Shown here one piece after another: positions 9,694 through 18,106 of a stretch of DNA of 64,000 nt (positions are counted from its first letter, which is position 1; every line of letters starts with the position of its first letter). This stretch comes from Microbacterium sp. ET2 (GTDB taxonomy: Bacteria > Actinomycetota > Actinomycetes > Actinomycetales > Microbacteriaceae). The translations under genes were made by a program, and so were the position numbers. Under the pieces are notes generated by a model. That model did no database searches. It was given only the letters and a program-made list of their open reading frames with translations, and was not told the DNA's origin. Location of the stretch: positions 558,001-622,000 of the forward strand of contig NZ_CP128170.1 of assembly GCF_030347395.1 (NCBI RefSeq). Direction: 5' to 3'.

Positions 9694-10272
9694 TCAGTCC
9701 TCGTCGCCGCTCTCCTCGTCGGCGGTGACGTCGTCGCCGTCGCGGTCACCGTCCTCGTCGCCGCCATCTTCGTCGTCTTCGTCGGCATCGTCCGCGAGCT
9801 CGTCGATGTCGACACCGTCGAGATCGCCGGCGTGGAGGATGGGCGACCCGTCCTCGTCGAAATCCGTCGCGTCGAGGTCGTCGAGGTCGTCGTCATCCTC
9901 ATCCTCGTCGTCGGCGTCGTCGTCCTCGGGGTCGTCACCGTCTGCGGCGGCCGCCTGCGCAGCCTGATACTCGGCCAGGCGGACCGCCCACGGAACCCAC
10001 TCGGGAGCCAGCAGCGCTCCGTCGCCGGGGAGCAGTTCCACCTCGAGCACGGTCGGCTCGGCATCCTCGACGCGGGCGAGGCTGGCGGTCCAGTACCACC
10101 CCGGATAGCCGTGCAGTCGGTTCTCGAACCGGAGCGAGACGACCCCGTCGTCCTCGACCCGCACGTCCGCGGGCTCGCCGATCGTGTCGGCCGGGGTGAT
10201 CTCGCGAAGTGCCGCGAGTGCGAGGTCGTGAGCCTCGAGCAGCCGGGGATCGACCTCAGGCTTCGAAGTCAT
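9694..10272 (-). CDS. DUF3027 protein with a very acidic C-terminal tail
   Basis: Conserved actinobacterial protein of unknown function. Residues 1-105 form the DUF3027 region, with RLHGYPGWYWTASLAR and PTVLEVELLPGDGALLAPEWVPW as hallmarks. Residues from about 110 to 192 are almost entirely Asp, Glu, Gly and Ala, a disordered acidic tail. In the family this gene usually follows a cold-shock-domain gene, as here: its start overlaps the 3' end of the cold-shock gene by 17 bases. A role in nucleic-acid or ribosome biology is a guess from that pairing. Confidence 0.88.
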   Translation of the reverse strand: MTSKPEVDPRLLEAHDLALAALREITPADTIGEPADVRVEDDGVVSLRFENRLHGYPGWYWTASLARVEDAEPTVLEVELLPGDGALLAPEWVPWAVRLAEYQAAQAAAADGDDPEDDDADDEDEDDDDLDDLDATDFDEDGSPILHAGDLDGVDIDELADDADEDDEDGGDEDGDRDGDDVTADEESGDED

Positions 10273-10639
10273 CGGCGACCTTGCGGAGGACGGCGGCGAC
10301 CTTCTTCGACTGCGATGAGCTGGGGTAGCGACCGCGACGCAGATCGGCGCCGATGCCGTCGAGCAGCTTCACGAGGTCCTCGACGATGACGGCCATGTCG
10401 TCGGCGGGCTTCCGGGCGCGCTTGGCCAGGCTCACCGGAGCCTCCAGGACCCGCACCGACAGCGCTTGCAGCCCGCGCCGGCCGTCTGCGACGCCGAACT
10501 CCACGCGCGCACCGGGCTTGGGCGCCGCCGAGCCCGCGGGGAGCGCGGTGGCGTGCAGGAACACGTCCTGGCCCTCATCGGTGGTGATGAAGCCGAAACC
10601 CTTCTCCTCGTCGTAGAACCTGACCTTGCCGGTGGGCAT
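10256..10639 (-). CDS. Cold-shock-domain protein with a C-terminal extension
   Basis: Single-stranded nucleic-acid-binding protein of the CspA fold. The cold-shock domain occupies residues 1-65: MPTGKVRFYDEEKGFGFITT carries RNP1 (KGFGFI) and DVFLHATAL carries RNP2. A further 60 residues (to residue 127) form a helical, basic tail, as in the longer actinobacterial cold-shock proteins. The ATG at 10639 was chosen because the fold starts there, with GAGG just upstream. It overlaps the DUF3027 gene by 17 bases and is probably co-transcribed with it. Confidence 0.92.
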   Translation of the reverse strand: MPTGKVRFYDEEKGFGFITTDEGQDVFLHATALPAGSAAPKPGARVEFGVADGRRGLQALSVRVLEAPVSLAKRARKPADDMAVIVEDLVKLLDGIGADLRRGRYPSSSQSKKVAAVLRKVADDFEA

Positions 10640-10778
10640 GAGACCTCGCTGAATTCGGTGCCCGCATGACGCGGGCATGACGGATGGCGGGCAGGGTTGT
10701 GCCCTCCCCCAGCCTACGCGGGCGGGCGCGAGCTCGTCACCGCGACGCATCCGATCTCCACGGCCGGAAGGCACCCGA

Positions 10779-10784
10779 TAGGCT
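10779..10784 (+). promoter_or_regulatory. -10 element for leaderless transcription of the 10793 gene
   Basis: TAGGCT ends 8 bases before the ATG at 10793 with no ribosome binding site between, the layout of a leaderless mRNA. Confidence 0.5.
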
Positions 10785-10792
10785 GAGCGACG

Positions 10793-11059
10793 ATGAGCAA
10801 GCCGATTTCGAACGCCGACCTGCCGGTGCGGCGGATCGACCGCATCCTGGCCTTCATGTCGCTGGGACTGATTCTGCTGTCCATCGTGTGCTTCCTCGCC
10901 ATCATGATCGGTTCGGCGGCGGGTGCGGAGATGTCCGGCGGTCTCTGGCCCACCGTCGGTGTCGTCGTCTGGATCGCCCCGCCTCTGGCGTTCGTCCTGA
11001 TGCTGACGGTGCTCATCATGAGCTTCGTGCGAAGGGCACGGGCCAACCGGGCAGGGTGA
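10793..11059 (+). CDS. Small two-span membrane protein, function unknown
   Basis: An 88-residue protein not assigned to a family. It has two clear transmembrane segments, about residues 19-42 (ILAFMSLGLILLSIVCFLAI) and 53-80 (WPTVGVVVWIAPPLAFVLML), with a basic cytoplasmic tail (RRARANR). The start is supported by the -10 element at 10779-10784. Its stop overlaps the ATG of the next gene (TGATG). It heads a run with the helicase-associated gene, but no functional link is known. Confidence 0.75.
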   Translation: MSKPISNADLPVRRIDRILAFMSLGLILLSIVCFLAIMIGSAAGAEMSGGLWPTVGVVVWIAPPLAFVLMLTVLIMSFVRRARANRAG

Positions 11060-11325
11060 TGGCTTCCGACGAGCGCGCCCTCGCGACGTGGCTCGCGAGT
11101 CGCGACGACCGCGAGCTCGCCGACATCTTCACGGCCCGCAGCGTGTCTCCCTCGGCGCCCTGGAAGGACTTCTTCGACGCCGCGGACGCACTGCTGGAGG
11201 CGACGTCGGTCGAGCGCGCGATGGTCCACCTCACGCGGGGTGAGCTGATCAGCCTTGCAGCGACCGTCGACGGCGGGCCCCTCCCCCGTCCGCGACGGCG
11301 CCGTCGACGCGCCTGGCGCTCGTGA
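11059..11325 (+). CDS. N-terminal part of a helicase-associated (XPB-partner) protein, split by an apparent frameshift
   Basis: The 88-residue frame starts RALATWLASRDDRELADIF and continues through a helical region ending RGELISLAATVDGG. That matches the start of the long helicase-associated proteins encoded beside XPB in actinobacteria (Rv0862c type). After the C5 run at 11283-11287 the frame turns into an Arg-rich tail and stops. Adding one C there would give GGPLPPSATAPSTRLALVSDEG and join this frame seamlessly to the 489-residue frame at 11322. I therefore read this and the next entry as one gene of about 590 codons interrupted by a one-base deletion or sequencing error. Confidence 0.7.
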   Translation: MASDERALATWLASRDDRELADIFTARSVSPSAPWKDFFDAADALLEATSVERAMVHLTRGELISLAATVDGGPLPRPRRRRRRAWRS

Positions 11326-12791
11326 GCGACGAGGGCGCACCGTGGCATCCGGTGGTGACCGCCCTTCGTCGCCTCCGCGCGGAGCACTCCGACGCGTTCG
11401 AACCGGTCGAGGGCGAGACCGCCCCCACACCGGCGTCGGAGGAGGAGACACTCGCTGCCGCCGAGCGCGTGTTCGCGACCGTCGGGTCGCTCGCCGATGT
11501 GCTCGTGGCCGCCACGCACGCGCCGCTCACGCGCATCACCTCGGGCGGCATCAGCGCCGCTGACCGACGGAAGCTCCTGGATGCCGGAGCGCTCGGCGAG
11601 TCCGATGAGCTCGACGACATCGTCGCGGCGGCAGCGGCCGCGGGCCTGCTCATCTCGGGCGGACGCGATTGGGAGGTCTCCGACGCCGGGACCGCGTGGC
11701 TGGAGGCCTCGACCCCCGAGCGCTGGCGGATCGTCGTCACCGGGTTCCGGGATGCCCTGCCGCCCGGCGTGCGGACCCCGAGCGGGGGCTATCTGCCGGT
11801 GACGGCGTGGACGACACGCTATCCGCTCGATGGGGAGTGGAAGCGCCGATCCGAGGACCTCACCCGCATCGCGCTGCACTGGGGCCTCATCACCCCCGAA
11901 TCGCGGGAACCCGCTTGGGCGAGGCCGCTCCGCGGCGGCGACGACCCGCAGACCGACGCATTGACACGGCATCTCCCCGCAGAGATCGACCGCGTCTACC
12001 TGCAGGCCGACCTCACGGCGATCGCGCCGGGTCCGCTGACCCCGCGTCTCGAGCTGCGTCTGCGCCGCCTCGCCGTGCGCGAATCGCGGGCGCAGGCCTC
12101 GACATACCGGTTCACCGCCGAATCGCTGACCGCAGGCCTCACCGAGGGCGAGACCGCCGACTCGATCCGCGAATTCCTCACCGGTCTGTCCCTGACCGGC
12201 CTTCCCCAGCCGCTCGGCTATCTGATCGACAGCACCGCAGCCCGGCACGGTCTGATCAGGGTCAGGACGGATGCGACGTCGCGACGCACCCTCGTCGAAA
12301 GCGGCGACCCTTCGCTCCTCGACGCTGTCGCCGTCGATCAGGGGCTGCGCGCACTCGGTCTCGTGGCCGACGGCTCCGCGCTGACGACGGGCGTCTCGCA
12401 GGAGACGGTGGCCTGGGCCCTCAGCGACGCGCGGTATCCCGTGGTCTCCGTCGGGGACGACGGCCGCCCGGCGGTGCTGCGTCATCGAGTTCGACAGAAC
12501 TCCGACCGGCCTGATGCGCCCCCCGAACCGCTCGCGGCTCTCATCCGCGTGCTGCGCGGATCCCACGACGACGACGCCGAGAACGCATGGCTCGAACGCG
12601 AGATCGTCCAGGCCGTGCGAAGCCGCGCCGTGATCGACGTCGTCGTCCGCATGCCGGACGGGGCCGAACGCACCTTCACCCTGGAGGCGACCGGATTCGG
12701 CGGGGGTCGCCTGCGCGGCCGCGATCAGTCGAGCGACGTCGAGCGCACCCTCCCGCTCTCGCACGTGGTCACGGTCCGCAGCGGGGCCTGA
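11322..12791 (+). CDS. Helicase-associated domain protein, XPB partner (C-terminal part of a split gene)
   Basis: A 489-residue protein with the C-terminal helicase-associated domain of actinobacterial XPB-neighbour proteins. The middle part is helical and the last 110 residues carry the conserved end (LAALIRVLRGSHDDDAENAWLERE, then VVVRMPDGAERTFTLEATGFGGGRLRGRD). The GTG at 11322 overlaps the previous stop by 4 bases (GTGA) but has no ribosome binding site. The frame is open upstream to 11244, supporting the view that the true gene starts at 11059. It precedes the XPB helicase gene by 57 bases. The product probably works with the helicase in DNA repair or transcription, though its role is not established. 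Confidence 0.85.
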   Translation: MSDEGAPWHPVVTALRRLRAEHSDAFEPVEGETAPTPASEEETLAAAERVFATVGSLADVLVAATHAPLTRITSGGISAADRRKLLDAGALGESDELDDIVAAAAAAGLLISGGRDWEVSDAGTAWLEASTPERWRIVVTGFRDALPPGVRTPSGGYLPVTAWTTRYPLDGEWKRRSEDLTRIALHWGLITPESREPAWARPLRGGDDPQTDALTRHLPAEIDRVYLQADLTAIAPGPLTPRLELRLRRLAVRESRAQASTYRFTAESLTAGLTEGETADSIREFLTGLSLTGLPQPLGYLIDSTAARHGLIRVRTDATSRRTLVESGDPSLLDAVAVDQGLRALGLVADGSALTTGVSQETVAWALSDARYPVVSVGDDGRPAVLRHRVRQNSDRPDAPPEPLAALIRVLRGSHDDDAENAWLEREIVQAVRSRAVIDVVVRMPDGAERTFTLEATGFGGGRLRGRDQSSDVERTLPLSHVVTVRSGA

Positions 12792-12834
12792 GTCCGCGAG
12801 CCCACCCCGCGGGGCCTGTCGCCCCCGTCGGCGG

Positions 12835-12840
12835 TAGACT
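12835..12840 (+). promoter_or_regulatory. -10 element for a leaderless XPB transcript
   Basis: TAGACT ends 8 bases before the ATG at 12849, with no ribosome binding site between. Confidence 0.6.
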
Positions 12841-12848
12841 CGAACGCT

Positions 12849-14492
12849 ATGGCTGACGGACCCCTCATCGTGCAGAGCGATCGGACGGTGCTGCTGGAAG
12901 TCGCCCATCCCGAGGCGGAATCCGCGCGTCACGAGCTGGCGATCTTCGCCGAGCTCGAGCGCGCACCCGAGCACATCCACACCTATCGGATCACGCGCCT
13001 GGGCCTGTGGAACGCCCGGGCGGCCGGCCACGCCGCCGACGACATGCTCGCCACCCTCGAGCGGTGGTCGCGCTTCCCGGTGCCGCCGTCGGTGTCTCTC
13101 GACATCCGCGAGACCGTCGGGCGGTACGGGCGCCTCGTCATCGAGCGCGACGACGAGGGGACTCTGGTGCTGCGCTCCGGCGACGCGCCGGTGCTGGCGG
13201 AGGTGTCGCGGAACAAGCGCATCCAGCCGCTCCTCATCGGCCACCCCTCGCCGGACACCTACGTCGTGGACGCCTGGGCCCGGGGTCAGATCAAGCAGGA
13301 GCTGCTGAAGATCGGATGGCCCGCGGAAGATCACGCCGGGTACACGCCGGGCACGCCGCATCCGATCGATCTGGCCGAGAACGGCTGGCACCTGCGCCCG
13401 TACCAGCAGAAGGCCGTCGAGACCTTCGCCGACGGGGGCTCGGGCGTCGTCGTCCTCCCCTGCGGCGCCGGGAAAACGCTCGTCGGGGCCGGAGCGATGG
13501 CCGAGACGAAGACGACCACCCTCATCCTCGTCACCAACACCGTCAGCGCCCGTCAATGGCGCGACGAACTGCTGCGGCGCACGAGCCTCACCCCGGAAGA
13601 GATCGGCGAGTACTCGGGTCAGGCCAAGGAGGTCAAGCCCGTCACCATCGCGACCTACCAGATCCTCACCGCCAAGCGGAAGGGACAGTACGCCCACCTC
13701 GCGCTGCTGGATGCGCTGGACTGGGGGCTCATCGTCTACGACGAGGTCCACCTTCTCCCCGCCCCGGTGTTCAAGCTCACCGCCGACCTTCAGGCGCGTC
13801 GGCGCCTCGGCCTCACCGCGACGCTCGTGCGCGAGGACGGTCGCGAGGGCGATGTGTTCAGCCTCATCGGCCCCAAGCGGTTCGATGCGCCGTGGAAGGA
13901 GATCGAGTCGCAGGGCTTCATCTCCCCCGCCGTCTGCTACGAGGTGCGGGTCGACCTGCCCGCCGACGAGCGTCTGGAGTACGCCGCAGCGGCGGACGAG
14001 GAGCGCTACCGCCTCGCCGCCACAGCGCCGGCGAAGATCGACGTCGTCCGGCAGCTCGTCGCGCGCCACCCCGGCGAGCGCATCCTCGTGATCGGGCAGT
14101 ACCTCGATCAGATCGACGAGCTCGCCGACGCCCTGCGGGCGCCGAAGATCACCGGGGCCACCCCCGTGGACGAGCGCGAAGAGCTCTACGCGGCCTTCCG
14201 CGAGGGCGAGATCTCGCTCCTCGTGGTGTCGAAGGTGGCGAACTTCTCGGTCGACCTGCCGGAGGCATCCGTCGCCATCCAGGTCTCCGGATCGTTCGGT
14301 TCGCGTCAGGAGGAGGCGCAGCGCCTGGGCCGGCTGCTGCGGCCGAAGGAGTCGGGGCGCACGGCGAGCTTCTACACCCTCATCGCCCGCGACACCGTCG
14401 ATCAGGACTTCGCGCAGAACCGCCAGCGCTTCCTCGCTGAGCAGGGCTACAGCTACACGATCCTCGACGCCGACGAGGTCGTGGCGGCGTAG
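12849..14492 (+). CDS. XPB/ERCC3-type DNA repair helicase
   Basis: Superfamily 2, 3'-5' DNA helicase homologous to eukaryotic XPB and mycobacterial Rv0861c. The 547 residues contain an N-terminal damage-recognition-like domain (1-180), Walker A PCGAGKT (204-210), DEVH (298-301), the XPB-specific RED motif at 328-330 (LVREDGRE) and helicase motifs near the C-terminus (QVSGSFGSRQEEAQRLGRLLRPKE, motif VI Arg residues). All catalytic motifs are intact. It has its own -10 element and lies next to the helicase-associated gene. Many bacteria have UvrABCD in addition, so its repair role is accessory or unknown. Confidence 0.93.
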   Translation: MADGPLIVQSDRTVLLEVAHPEAESARHELAIFAELERAPEHIHTYRITRLGLWNARAAGHAADDMLATLERWSRFPVPPSVSLDIRETVGRYGRLVIERDDEGTLVLRSGDAPVLAEVSRNKRIQPLLIGHPSPDTYVVDAWARGQIKQELLKIGWPAEDHAGYTPGTPHPIDLAENGWHLRPYQQKAVETFADGGSGVVVLPCGAGKTLVGAGAMAETKTTTLILVTNTVSARQWRDELLRRTSLTPEEIGEYSGQAKEVKPVTIATYQILTAKRKGQYAHLALLDALDWGLIVYDEVHLLPAPVFKLTADLQARRRLGLTATLVREDGREGDVFSLIGPKRFDAPWKEIESQGFISPAVCYEVRVDLPADERLEYAAAADEERYRLAATAPAKIDVVRQLVARHPGERILVIGQYLDQIDELADALRAPKITGATPVDEREELYAAFREGEISLLVVSKVANFSVDLPEASVAIQVSGSFGSRQEEAQRLGRLLRPKESGRTASFYTLIARDTVDQDFAQNRQRFLAEQGYSYTILDADEVVAA

Positions 14493-14499
14493 CCGGATC

Positions 14500-15714
14500 A
14501 TGAGCAGCGGGGAGCGGCAGTACGACGTCGTCCTGGTGGGCGCCACCGGCTTCGTCGGGCGCCTCACCGCCGCGCACCTGCGGCGCAGCGCCGGAGACGG
14601 CGCACGCATCGCCCTCGCGGGCCGCTCCCCCGAGCGTCTCGCAGCCCTTCGCCGGGAGCTGGATGTCGCGTGGGACACCCTCACCGTCGATGTCGACGAC
14701 GCCGCGGCGCTCGATGACCTCGCCGCGTCCACCCGCGTGATCGCCTCCACCGTCGGGCCGTACGCGCGGCACGGCCTGCCCCTGGTGAAGGCCTGTGCCC
14801 GCGCGGGCACGGCCTACGCCGATCTCACCGGGGAGAGCACCTTCGCCGCGCGCAGCGTCGCGGAGGCGCACGCGACGGCCCGCGACAGCGGTGCGCGGAT
14901 CGTCCACTCGTGCGGGTTCGACTCGATCCCCTCCGATCTCGGCGTCGGACTCGCCCACGCCGCAGCCGGCGGCGGGCCGCTCGCCGAGGCGACCGTGCAG
15001 GTGCGCGCGATCAAGGGCGGCGTGAGCGGCGGGACGATCGACTCCCTCCGCCAGCAGCTGCTCGACGCCCGGACGGATCCCTCCGCCCGCCGCGTCGTGG
15101 GCGACCCGTACGCGCTCACTCCCGGTCCCTCACGGCGCCTGCCCGCGAGCAGCCGCCCCCGCGGGATGCGCCTGGACGAGACATCCGGAATCTGGCAGGC
15201 CCCGTTCGTGATGGGCGCGTACAACCAGCAGATCGTGCAGCGGACGAGCTATCTCGGCGGCTGGTCGTACGGCGAGCTGATGCGCTACCGCGAGGTCGTC
15301 GACACCACGACCGGCCTGTCGGGGCGCGCCATCGCCGCCGCGGTCTCCGCGGCGACCGGAGCCCTCGTCGCAGGACTCCTGTTCCCTCCCACCCGCGCCA
15401 TCCTCGACCGCGTCCTCCCGGCACCCGGCGAGGGACCGAGCACGCAGACGAGAAAAGCCGGCCGGTTCACGGTCGAGTCGGACGTCTACCCCGTCGAGGG
15501 CACCCCGACGCGCACGCGGATCTCGGCACCGTACGATCCGGGCTACGACGGCACGGCGGTGATGCTCGGCGAGTCGGCGCTCTGCCTCGCGTTGGACGAC
15601 CTGCCGGTCGGTGGCGGCGTTCTCACGCCGATGGCGGCGATGGGCGAGGCTCTTGCCGTACGGCTCCGTCGTCATCGCTTCACGGTGGAGACCGGACCCC
15701 TTCCGATCGGTTGA
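14500..15714 (+). CDS. Saccharopine-dehydrogenase-like / trans-acting enoyl-reductase-like oxidoreductase
   Basis: A 404-residue member of the saccharopine dehydrogenase NAD(P)-binding family, similar to mycobacterial trans-acting enoyl reductase-like proteins. The N-terminal Rossmann motif is VVLVGATGFVGRLTAAHL (GxxGxxG) and further conserved blocks are STVGPYARHGLPLVKAC, GESTFA and HSCGFDSIPSDLG. A hydrophobic segment near 310-330 is usual in this family. The physiological substrate is unknown; lipid modification is only a family-based suggestion. The ATG lies 7 bases after the helicase stop, suggesting co-transcription. It is convergent with the hydrolase at 15734. Confidence 0.88.
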   Translation: MSSGERQYDVVLVGATGFVGRLTAAHLRRSAGDGARIALAGRSPERLAALRRELDVAWDTLTVDVDDAAALDDLAASTRVIASTVGPYARHGLPLVKACARAGTAYADLTGESTFAARSVAEAHATARDSGARIVHSCGFDSIPSDLGVGLAHAAAGGGPLAEATVQVRAIKGGVSGGTIDSLRQQLLDARTDPSARRVVGDPYALTPGPSRRLPASSRPRGMRLDETSGIWQAPFVMGAYNQQIVQRTSYLGGWSYGELMRYREVVDTTTGLSGRAIAAAVSAATGALVAGLLFPPTRAILDRVLPAPGEGPSTQTRKAGRFTVESDVYPVEGTPTRTRISAPYDPGYDGTAVMLGESALCLALDDLPVGGGVLTPMAAMGEALAVRLRRHRFTVETGPLPIG

Positions 15715-15733
15715 GCCCCGGGGCCGGCGAACA

Positions 15734-16630
15734 TCACGCCGCGCGAGCGAAGAACTCCTTCGCGAGCCCGGTGACGGCGCCGGGGTTGTCGTCGGTGGCG
15801 AAATGCGCGGCATCGGGAATGGATGCGAACTCGACGTGGTCGGCGAAACGCGAGACATCGCCGCTCTGCTTCCGCACGAAGTCGGCCGTCAAGGGCTCGT
15901 CCCTGTCGCCGAAGCAGTACAGGGCAGGGACGGCGAGCCGGCGTCGGCGATAGGTCCCCATCGCGAGCGTCGGCATCTCCCCGCCGATCAGCAGCCCGCG
16001 ATAGACCTCGCTGATCGCGGCGTCCTTCGCCGGGTCGCGCAACGGACGCAGGTACGCCTCCTTCGTCGGCTCGCTCATCGGGGTGGCGACGTACGGCGGC
16101 GCCAGGACCCAATCCAGCGAAGAGCCCGCCCGGCGGTATCGGAGCTTCGGCACATGACGCATCGCCGGCAGCATCCCCAGTCCCAGCCTCATGAAGGGCG
16201 GCGGCACGCTGAGGATGACCATCGCCTGCACGCGGTCGGGGTGCGCGTAGGCAACCTGCGCGGCCACCACCGCTCCCATGTCGTGCGCCACCAGCCGGAC
16301 CCGCTCCAGCTCCAGGGCGTCCAGCAGGGCCAGCACGTCGTCGCGCATCGAATACCGTGCGATCCGCGGAGATGCAGCCTGAGACCACCCGAAACCCCGC
16401 GCATCGGGACAGATCACGCGGTACCGCTCACCGAGGGCCGAGCCGACCGCGCGCCACTGCCACCAGTGCTGCGGCAGGCCGTGGAGCATGAGGACCGGTT
16501 CGCCCTCTCCACTGGCCGCCACGTGCACCCGGAGCCCCGGGATGTCGACGAATCGGTGCGCGAAGCCCGGCACCACAGGCATCTGCGGCACCTCAGCCGA
16601 GGGACCCGCCTCCGTCATCTTTTCGTCCAT
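15734..16630 (-). CDS. Alpha/beta-fold hydrolase, epoxide-hydrolase or dehalogenase-like
   Basis: The 298-residue alpha/beta hydrolase has the oxyanion motif MLHGLPQHWWQWR, a nucleophile elbow VAHDMGA and a final His in DAAHFATDDNP. The nucleophile position is Asp rather than Ser, pointing to the epoxide hydrolase/haloalkane dehalogenase branch. A cap-domain-like region lies between. The substrate cannot be read from the sequence. It is divergent from a TetR regulator, with three phased operator-like repeats between them, so the regulator very likely controls this gene. Confidence 0.88.
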   Translation of the reverse strand: MDEKMTEAGPSAEVPQMPVVPGFAHRFVDIPGLRVHVAASGEGEPVLMLHGLPQHWWQWRAVGSALGERYRVICPDARGFGWSQAASPRIARYSMRDDVLALLDALELERVRLVAHDMGAVVAAQVAYAHPDRVQAMVILSVPPPFMRLGLGMLPAMRHVPKLRYRRAGSSLDWVLAPPYVATPMSEPTKEAYLRPLRDPAKDAAISEVYRGLLIGGEMPTLAMGTYRRRRLAVPALYCFGDRDEPLTADFVRKQSGDVSRFADHVEFASIPDAAHFATDDNPGAVTGLAKEFFARAA

Positions 16631-16640
16631 GCCCGCACAA

Positions 16641-16700
16641 TACTACTTCTCTAGTACCGTGTCACTACTTCTCTAGTACTAATTCACTACTTCTCTCGTA
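16641..16700. promoter_or_regulatory. Three phased operator repeats between hydrolase and TetR genes
   Basis: Three 16-bp sites start at 16641, 16663 and 16685, exactly 22 bp apart. Copy 1 is TACTACTTCTCTAGTA, a TACTA-N6-TAGTA palindrome; copy 2 differs at base 1; copy 3 at bases 1 and 13. A 22-bp pitch puts all sites on the same DNA face. They fill the 90-bp divergent promoter region, as expected for TetR autoregulation plus control of the hydrolase. Confidence 0.8.
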
Positions 16701-16720
16701 GCGCGCGCGCCTTTAGGGTC

Positions 16721-17275
16721 GTGGATGTGGCCACCACCAGGGACCGAGCCCTCGACGCAGCACTCGCGCTCGTCGGCGAGCAGGGCATCCGTGCCCTCAC
16801 CCATGCGCGTGTGGACGAGCGTGCGGGTCTGCCGAAGGGGTCGGCATCGAATTGGTTCCGCACCCGCGACGCCCTCGTCGCCGGGGTGGTCACGCACCTG
16901 GCTGAGAGCGAGCGCGCCGATTTCGCCGCCGCGCAGCGGCCGCCGGTGGAGTCACCGGAGCAGCTGACGGACGCTCTGACCGCCATGGTCGACATCGAGA
17001 CCGGCCCCTTCGCCGCTCGCACCCGTGCCCGATTCGCGCTTTTCCTCGAGGGCGCCGCCGATCCCGAGCTGCTGGCGCCTCTCCTGGAGCAGCGCCGCGC
17101 CTACGTCGAGTGGATGATCCGACTGCTGGCCCAGGTCGGTGCCCGGTCGCCCGTCGAGGCGTCCCGGTCACTCATGGCCGCCGCGGACGGTCTGGTCCTC
17201 CACCGCGTGACGGTCGATCCCGACGCGGCCATCCGACCCGTGATCCAGCGCGCGGTGCGGGCCAGCCTCGACTGA
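16721..17275 (+). CDS. TetR/AcrR-family transcriptional regulator
   Basis: A 184-residue repressor with an N-terminal helix-turn-helix (about residues 6-52: RDRALDAALALVGEQGIRAL, ARVDERAGLPKGSASNWFRTRDALV) and a helical ligand-binding C-terminal domain. The ligand is unknown. Start codons GTG at 16721 and GTG at 16727 are both possible; neither has a good ribosome binding site. It is divergent from the alpha/beta hydrolase and most likely binds the three repeats between them. Confidence 0.9.
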   Translation: MDVATTRDRALDAALALVGEQGIRALTHARVDERAGLPKGSASNWFRTRDALVAGVVTHLAESERADFAAAQRPPVESPEQLTDALTAMVDIETGPFAARTRARFALFLEGAADPELLAPLLEQRRAYVEWMIRLLAQVGARSPVEASRSLMAAADGLVLHRVTVDPDAAIRPVIQRAVRASLD

Positions 17276-17348
17276 CAGGGCGCGGCCGTGGAGGACCGCT
17301 CATCCCGCCTCTCCGCGTGATATCCAGACAGCACGTAGCCCACCTCGA

Positions 17349-17354
17349 CATAAT
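17349..17354 (+). promoter_or_regulatory. -10 element for the response regulator gene
   Basis: CATAAT ends 6 bases before the ATG at 17361. The GAGGAG between touches the ATG and is too close to act as a ribosome binding site, so leaderless initiation is likely. Confidence 0.5.
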
Positions 17355-17360
17355 GAGGAG

Positions 17361-18053
17361 ATGACTGCACCCCGCATCCTCGTTGTGGACGATGAGCCGA
17401 ACATCCGCGATCTGCTCATCACGAGCCTCCGCTTCGCCGGCTTCCAGGTCAGGGCCGTCTCCAACGGTGCGCAGACGATCTCGGCCGTGCTCGAGGAGGA
17501 ACCCGACCTCATCGTGCTGGACGTCATGCTTCCCGACATGAACGGCTTCAGCGTGACCAAGCGCCTCCGGGGCGCCGGCTACACCGCCCCCATCCTGTTC
17601 CTCACCGCCAAGGACGAGACCGAGGACAAGATCACGGGCCTGAACGTCGGCGGCGACGACTACGTCACCAAGCCCTTCAGCCTCGATGAGATCGTCGCCC
17701 GCATCCAGGCGATCCTGCGTCGCACGATGCAGGCCGACGAGGAGTCGGTCATCCGCGCCGGAGAGCTGACGATGGATCAGGACACGCACGACGTCCGCGT
17801 CGGCGACGTCTCGATCGACCTCTCCCCCACGGAGTTCAAGCTGCTGCGGTATCTCATGCTGAACCCCAACCGGGTGCTGTCCAAGGCGCAGATCCTCGAC
17901 CACGTCTGGGAGTACGACTTCAACGGCGACGCGGGGATCGTCGAGAGCTACATCTCCTATCTGCGTCGCAAGATCGATCCGCACTCGTCCGAGGCGCTCA
18001 TCCAGACCAAGCGCGGATTCGGTTACATGCTGAAGGCCGGCAAGACCGCCTGA
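17361..18053 (+). CDS. OmpR-family response regulator
   Basis: A 230-residue two-component regulator. The receiver domain (about 5-118) has the acidic pair in VVDDEPN, phospho-acceptor Asp in LIVLDVMLPD, Thr in FLTAKD and Lys in DYVTKPF. The winged-helix effector (about 130-228) ends RGFGYMLKAG. Overall it resembles TrcR/TcrX-type actinobacterial regulators. The cognate kinase follows immediately. The stimulus is unknown, and no transporter or stress gene nearby gives a clue. Confidence 0.93.
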   Translation: MTAPRILVVDDEPNIRDLLITSLRFAGFQVRAVSNGAQTISAVLEEEPDLIVLDVMLPDMNGFSVTKRLRGAGYTAPILFLTAKDETEDKITGLNVGGDDYVTKPFSLDEIVARIQAILRRTMQADEESVIRAGELTMDQDTHDVRVGDVSIDLSPTEFKLLRYLMLNPNRVLSKAQILDHVWEYDFNGDAGIVESYISYLRRKIDPHSSEALIQTKRGFGYMLKAGKTA

Positions 18054-18106
18054 CGCCCGGCCACCCCGCGCGCAGGCGCGGCGCCCGATTCGACGAGGAG
18101 CAGACC

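Noticed and set aside
11016..14810. 1264-codon open frame on the minus strand opposite the helicase genes
   Set aside because: It is a GC-bias shadow of the XPB and helicase-associated genes. It has low-complexity Arg/Gly/Ala content, no domain motifs, and lies fully antisense to well-supported genes.
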